NCBI GenBank assembly: GCA_016763135.1
Contig: JAESUI010000061.1
Location: 1 to 18,292 of the forward strand
DNA: 18,292 nucleotides
DNA from: Flavobacteriales bacterium
GTDB taxonomy: Bacteria > Bacteroidota > Bacteroidia > Flavobacteriales_E > Vicingaceae
Reading direction: 5' to 3'
Shown here: positions 16,573 through 18,292 of the stretch, in pieces
Numbering within the stretch: the stretch's first letter is position 1
Layout of the letters: every line of letters starts with the position of its first letter
Notes under the pieces: generated by a model
Told to the model about the DNA's origin: nothing
Seen by the model: only the letters and a program-made list of their open reading frames with translations
Database searches by the model: none
Position numbers and translations under genes: made by a program

Positions 16573-16896
16573 ATGAAGATATACATCATCCTTTTATTAT
16601 CCTTAAGCCTTCTTTTTTGCACACCAACAGGTCCACAAACTTTTGACAGCCCATTTATCGGTCAAACAAAAAATGATTTAATCGCTGCAAAAGGCATTGC
16701 TAAGGAAATTAAAATTTTTGATAATGCGGAAGTATATATCTACAAGGTTAGAGAGGAGTACTTTGGAAAAAAAATAGCTCTCGATAAAGACAAACCATTA
16801 ACTCCTAAAAAAATTGTTGAAATCGAATACATTTATTACATCAACGAAAAAGGCTACATATATAAATACCAAATCTGGAAAAAAAGAATAGATTAA
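16573..16896 (+). CDS. Small exported protein, possible lipoprotein, function unknown
   Basis: A 107-residue protein with a strongly hydrophobic N-terminus MKIYIILLLSLSLLFC. Cysteine 16 could be lipidated, but Phe at -1 is an unusual lipobox residue. The mature part PFIGQTKNDLIAAKGIAKEI followed by a tyrosine-rich strand recalls the G-x-[ST]-x-x-x-[IL]...G-x-(P/A) pattern of small SmpA/BamE-like lipoproteins; this is a weak resemblance, not an assignment. The C-terminus is rich in lysine and tyrosine. An ATG at 16564 would add Met-Gly-Asp. The ATG at 16573 is preferred because an acidic residue before the lysine is atypical of signal peptides and GGGTGAC precedes it. It may share a transcript with the gene upstream. 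Confidence 0.65.
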   Translation: MKIYIILLLSLSLLFCTPTGPQTFDSPFIGQTKNDLIAAKGIAKEIKIFDNAEVYIYKVREEYFGKKIALDKDKPLTPKKIVEIEYIYYINEKGYIYKYQIWKKRID

Positions 16897-16932
16897 CACA
16901 TTATTCCTTGGCATAGAAATTGATTATTCGAG

Positions 16933-16953
16933 TAGGTAAAAATATTTTACCTA
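16933..16953. promoter_or_regulatory. Perfect inverted repeat upstream of the yceI-like gene
   Basis: TAGGTAAAA (16933-16941) and TTTTACCTA (16945-16953) are perfect complements around ATA. It could be a protein-binding operator for the yceI-like gene or a hairpin ending the upstream transcript. There is no T-tract, so an operator seems likelier. Confidence 0.5.
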
Positions 16954-16974
16954 TTAAATGTTTAAACATTTAAT
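16953..16974. promoter_or_regulatory. 22-bp perfect palindrome over the -33 region of the yceI-like gene
   Basis: The half-site ATTAAATGTTT (16953-16963) is followed by its exact reverse complement (16964-16974), with no spacer. The palindrome shares its first base with the preceding inverted repeat. It covers the position expected for the -33 box relative to TATATTTG at 16984, a typical placement for a repressor site. Confidence 0.55.
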
Positions 16975-16983
16975 GTATATACA

Positions 16984-16991
16984 TATATTTG
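16984..16991 (+). promoter_or_regulatory. Candidate -7 box of the yceI-like gene
   Basis: TATATTTG is an exact TAnnTTTG match 23 nt before the ATG at 17015. No TTG lies 19 nt upstream; TTTA (16961-16964), within the palindrome, is the closest. This suggests a promoter that depends on or is controlled by a bound regulator. Confidence 0.55.
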
Positions 16992-17014
16992 TAATAAAAA
17001 ATTTAAATCCTAAC

Positions 17015-17611
17015 ATGATGAAAAAAAGAATTCTATTTTTAAGTATAATGGCTCTTGCGGCTTTTACAACTAAATCTTATCCTACACACAATGAGTCTAA
17101 CTTAACAATTAACACAAAAGTTAGTAGTGTTGACTGGGTAGGAAAAAAAGTAACTGGACAACATTCAGGAACAATAAACATAAAAGAGGGTTCTCTGCAT
17201 TTACACGATGGAAACCTTACAGGCGGTAAAATAGTTATTGATATGACAAGTATGGCCTGTTCCGACCTAAATGAAGAATATGCTAAAAAATTAATAGGCC
17301 ATTTAAGTTCTGCTGATTTTTTTGATATAAAAAATCATAAAACAACAACGTTAAATATTACTTCAGTTAGAAATATTGAAGGGAGTAAATACACTATAGC
17401 TGGTAATTTGACAATTAAAGGAATTACTAAGCCTATAGAATTTCCTGCTACAATAGAAATGAAAGATGGGAAATTAGGGGCTTATGCTGAAATGTCAGTA
17501 GACAGAACCTTGTATGATATTAAATATGGCTCCGGAAAATTCTTTGAAGGATTAGGCGATAAAATGATAAATGATGAGTTTATTATTAAATTTAAAATTG
17601 CTGCAGAATAA
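17015..17611 (+). CDS. YceI-family periplasmic lipid-binding-like protein
   Basis: YceI proteins are secreted lipocalin-like beta-barrels that bind isoprenoid or other amphipathic lipids; several are induced by stress. This one has 198 residues: a signal peptide (1 to about 22, MMKKRILFLSIMALAAFTTK) and then a single YceI domain. The domain shows the usual sequence TKVSSVDWVGKKVTGQHSGTI, KIVIDMTSMACSD, the L-x-SADFFD motif, GNLTIKGITKPIEFPA, and D-x-T-x-YDIKYGSGKFF near the end. An ATG at 16958 in the same frame would place the start inside the palindrome and before the promoter, so 17015 (or 17018) is chosen. The gene is monocistronic, bounded by its promoter and the terminator at 17644. Confidence 0.9.
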   Translation: MMKKRILFLSIMALAAFTTKSYPTHNESNLTINTKVSSVDWVGKKVTGQHSGTINIKEGSLHLHDGNLTGGKIVIDMTSMACSDLNEEYAKKLIGHLSSADFFDIKNHKTTTLNITSVRNIEGSKYTIAGNLTIKGITKPIEFPATIEMKDGKLGAYAEMSVDRTLYDIKYGSGKFFEGLGDKMINDEFIIKFKIAAE

Positions 17612-17643
17612 TAATTTGATTTTACCGAAATAATAAATTTTAA

Positions 17644-17671
17644 GGCCCTAACTTTTTGTTGGGGTTTTTTT
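17644..17671 (+). terminator. Strong intrinsic terminator after the yceI-like gene
   Basis: CCCTAAC (17646-17652) pairs with GTTGGGG (17658-17664), one G-T pair included, over a 5-nt loop, followed by seven T (17665-17671). It lies 34 nt after the stop codon. Confidence 0.85.
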
Positions 17672-17714
17672 ATTCTCTTAATTAAAAGATATATGCAACC
17701 TTTTATTAATTTTG

Positions 17715-17799
17715 TCGTCTGAATACTATTGTTGAGATAATACCTCAGGGTATTCGTCTGAATTTGAAAAAAGAAAAAACGAACAAAACGAACAAAACA
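17715..17799. repeat. Direct repeats and hairpin in the leader of the collagen-like gene
   Basis: TCGTCTGAAT occurs twice, at 17715-17724 and 17754-17763 (39 nt apart), flanking the hairpin AATACC-TCAG-GGTATT (17739-17754). Further down, the 9-nt unit AAAACGAAC is repeated 2.6 times (17776-17799) up to 25 nt before the ATG. No complete TTG-N19-TAnnTTTG promoter is seen here, so the control region is unresolved. Confidence 0.5.
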
Positions 17800-17823
17800 A
17801 TATTTTAAATTAACACAAAACAC

Positions 17824-18292
17824 ATGAAAAATTTATTTCTAACATTAATTTTAACATCATTTTCTGCATTTGCCTTTGCGCAAAACATAGGGATTAACAC
17901 TACAGGCGCAGTACCAAATGCATCTGCTGCACTTGATATTGATTACCCTGATAAAGGGCTTTTAATGCCACGAGTAGCTCTTACATCTACTACTGATGTA
18001 ATTACTATTGCTGCTCCTGCAACAAGTTTATTAGTATATAATACAAATGCTGCTATGACAGGTGGGGCTCTTGGTTATTGGTACTGGGATGGTGCTGCAT
18101 GGGTTCAAGCAATTGGACCTGCTGGCCCTGCTGGAGCAATTGGACCTGCTGGTGCTATCGGAGCTGCTGGCCCTGCTGGAGCAATTGGACCTGCTGGTGC
18201 TATCGGAGCTGCTGGCCCTGCTGGAGCTATTGGACCTGCTGGTGCTATTGGACCTGCTGGAGCTATCGACCTGCTGGAGCAATTGGACCTGC
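17824..18292 (+). CDS. Secreted collagen-like (Gly-X-Y) surface protein, N-terminal part, runs off the right edge
   Basis: The ATG at 17824 opens MKNLFLTLILTSFSAFAFAQ, a clear signal peptide. A typical Bacteroidota surface-protein head follows: NIGINTTGAVPNASAALDI, GLLMPRVAL, SLLVYNT and WYWDGAAWVQ. From about residue 99 it becomes an uninterrupted Gly-X-Y tract made of GPAGAI, GPA and GAA triplets, as in collagen-like fibre proteins of the surface or sheath. The DNA of this tract is a 45-nt tandem repeat. Near base 18268 one G seems to be missing (ATCGACC instead of ATCGGACC), shifting the frame for the last 24 bases. The 3' end is outside the window. Whether it carries a sorting domain cannot be seen. 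Confidence 0.85.
   Translation, partial: MKNLFLTLILTSFSAFAFAQNIGINTTGAVPNASAALDIDYPDKGLLMPRVALTSTTDVITIAAPATSLLVYNTNAAMTGGALGYWYWDGAAWVQAIGPAGPAGAIGPAGAIGAAGPAGAIGPAGAIGAAGPAGAIGPAGAIGPAGAIDLLEQLDL
18124..18258 (+). repeat. 45-nt tandem repeat coding for Gly-X-Y triplets
   Basis: Three consecutive 45-nt units start at 18124, 18169 and 18214. Units 1 and 2 are identical; unit 3 differs at a few positions and ends GPA instead of GAA. Each codes for five Gly-X-Y triplets (GPA GAI GPA GAI GAA). The repeat continues beyond 18258 to the window edge. Confidence 0.9.

Noticed and set aside
16958..17014. N-terminal extension of the YceI-like protein from the ATG at 16958
   Set aside because: This start lies in the palindrome and upstream of the -7 box; the normal signal peptide begins at 17015.
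17731..17763. TPP-riboswitch-like string (TTGAGATAATACC)
   Set aside because: It recalls the CTGAGA-x-ATACCC part of the thi box, but the second conserved part (ACCTGATC ... GTAAT-CC) is absent and the downstream gene is unrelated to thiamine.
18031..18282. Minus-strand open frame rich in Ser-Arg-Asn-Ser repeats
   Set aside because: It is the antisense reading of the Gly-X-Y repeat; the plus strand has a signal peptide and a recognisable surface-protein head.

Overview
The window is low-GC DNA from a member of the Bacteroidota, most likely a marine flavobacterium-like organism (Flavobacteriales, Crocinitomicaceae/Cryomorphaceae type). This rests on three things. Several genes belong to the type IX secretion/gliding apparatus, which is restricted to this phylum (GldM, PorP/SprF, type A and type B C-terminal sorting domains). 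Several upstream regions carry the Bacteroidota -7 box TAnnTTTG. Shine-Dalgarno sequences are generally weak. No mobile element, CRISPR array, tRNA or rRNA was found.

Left part (1-5676) is mostly housekeeping. It holds the 3' end of glycyl-tRNA synthetase (+), a small membrane protein (-), purD (-), pheS (-), and an exported cyclophilin (-) directly upstream of pheS. A small lipoprotein (+), a conserved small protein (-) and a CvpA-family membrane protein (+) follow. pheS carries a single-base frameshift near its 3' end that removes class II motif 3 from the main frame. The missing 3' end is intact in the next frame. A terminator lies behind the cyclophilin-pheS pair. A second good intrinsic terminator, for the plus-strand lipoprotein transcript, lies inside the coding sequence of the convergent minus-strand gene.

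Middle part (5679-16521) is a type IX secretion (T9SS) locus. On the minus strand, a 1047-residue multi-PKD type B cargo protein, a PorP/SprF-family outer-membrane protein and an OmpA-family TPR/propeller protein form a tight operon whose genes overlap by 1 and 4 nt. After a 218-nt gap rich in inverted repeats comes a GldM homologue without gldK, gldL or gldN beside it. Divergent to this block is an 858-residue cargo protein with eight beta-propeller repeats, Ig-like and PKD modules and a type A sorting tail; its promoter matches TTG-N19-TAnnTTTG exactly. The layout suggests an adhesin or surface-filament module: cargo, its SprF-like partner, and a periplasm-spanning OmpA protein coupling to the GldLM motor.

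Right part (16564-18292) has a small probable lipoprotein, a YceI-family periplasmic protein preceded by two abutting perfect palindromes at its promoter, a strong intrinsic terminator, and the 5' end of a secreted collagen-like (Gly-X-Y) surface protein. The collagen-like gene runs off the right edge within a 45-nt tandem repeat and shows an apparent one-base deletion about 25 nt from the edge. With the pheS frameshift, this suggests draft-quality sequence at some positions.
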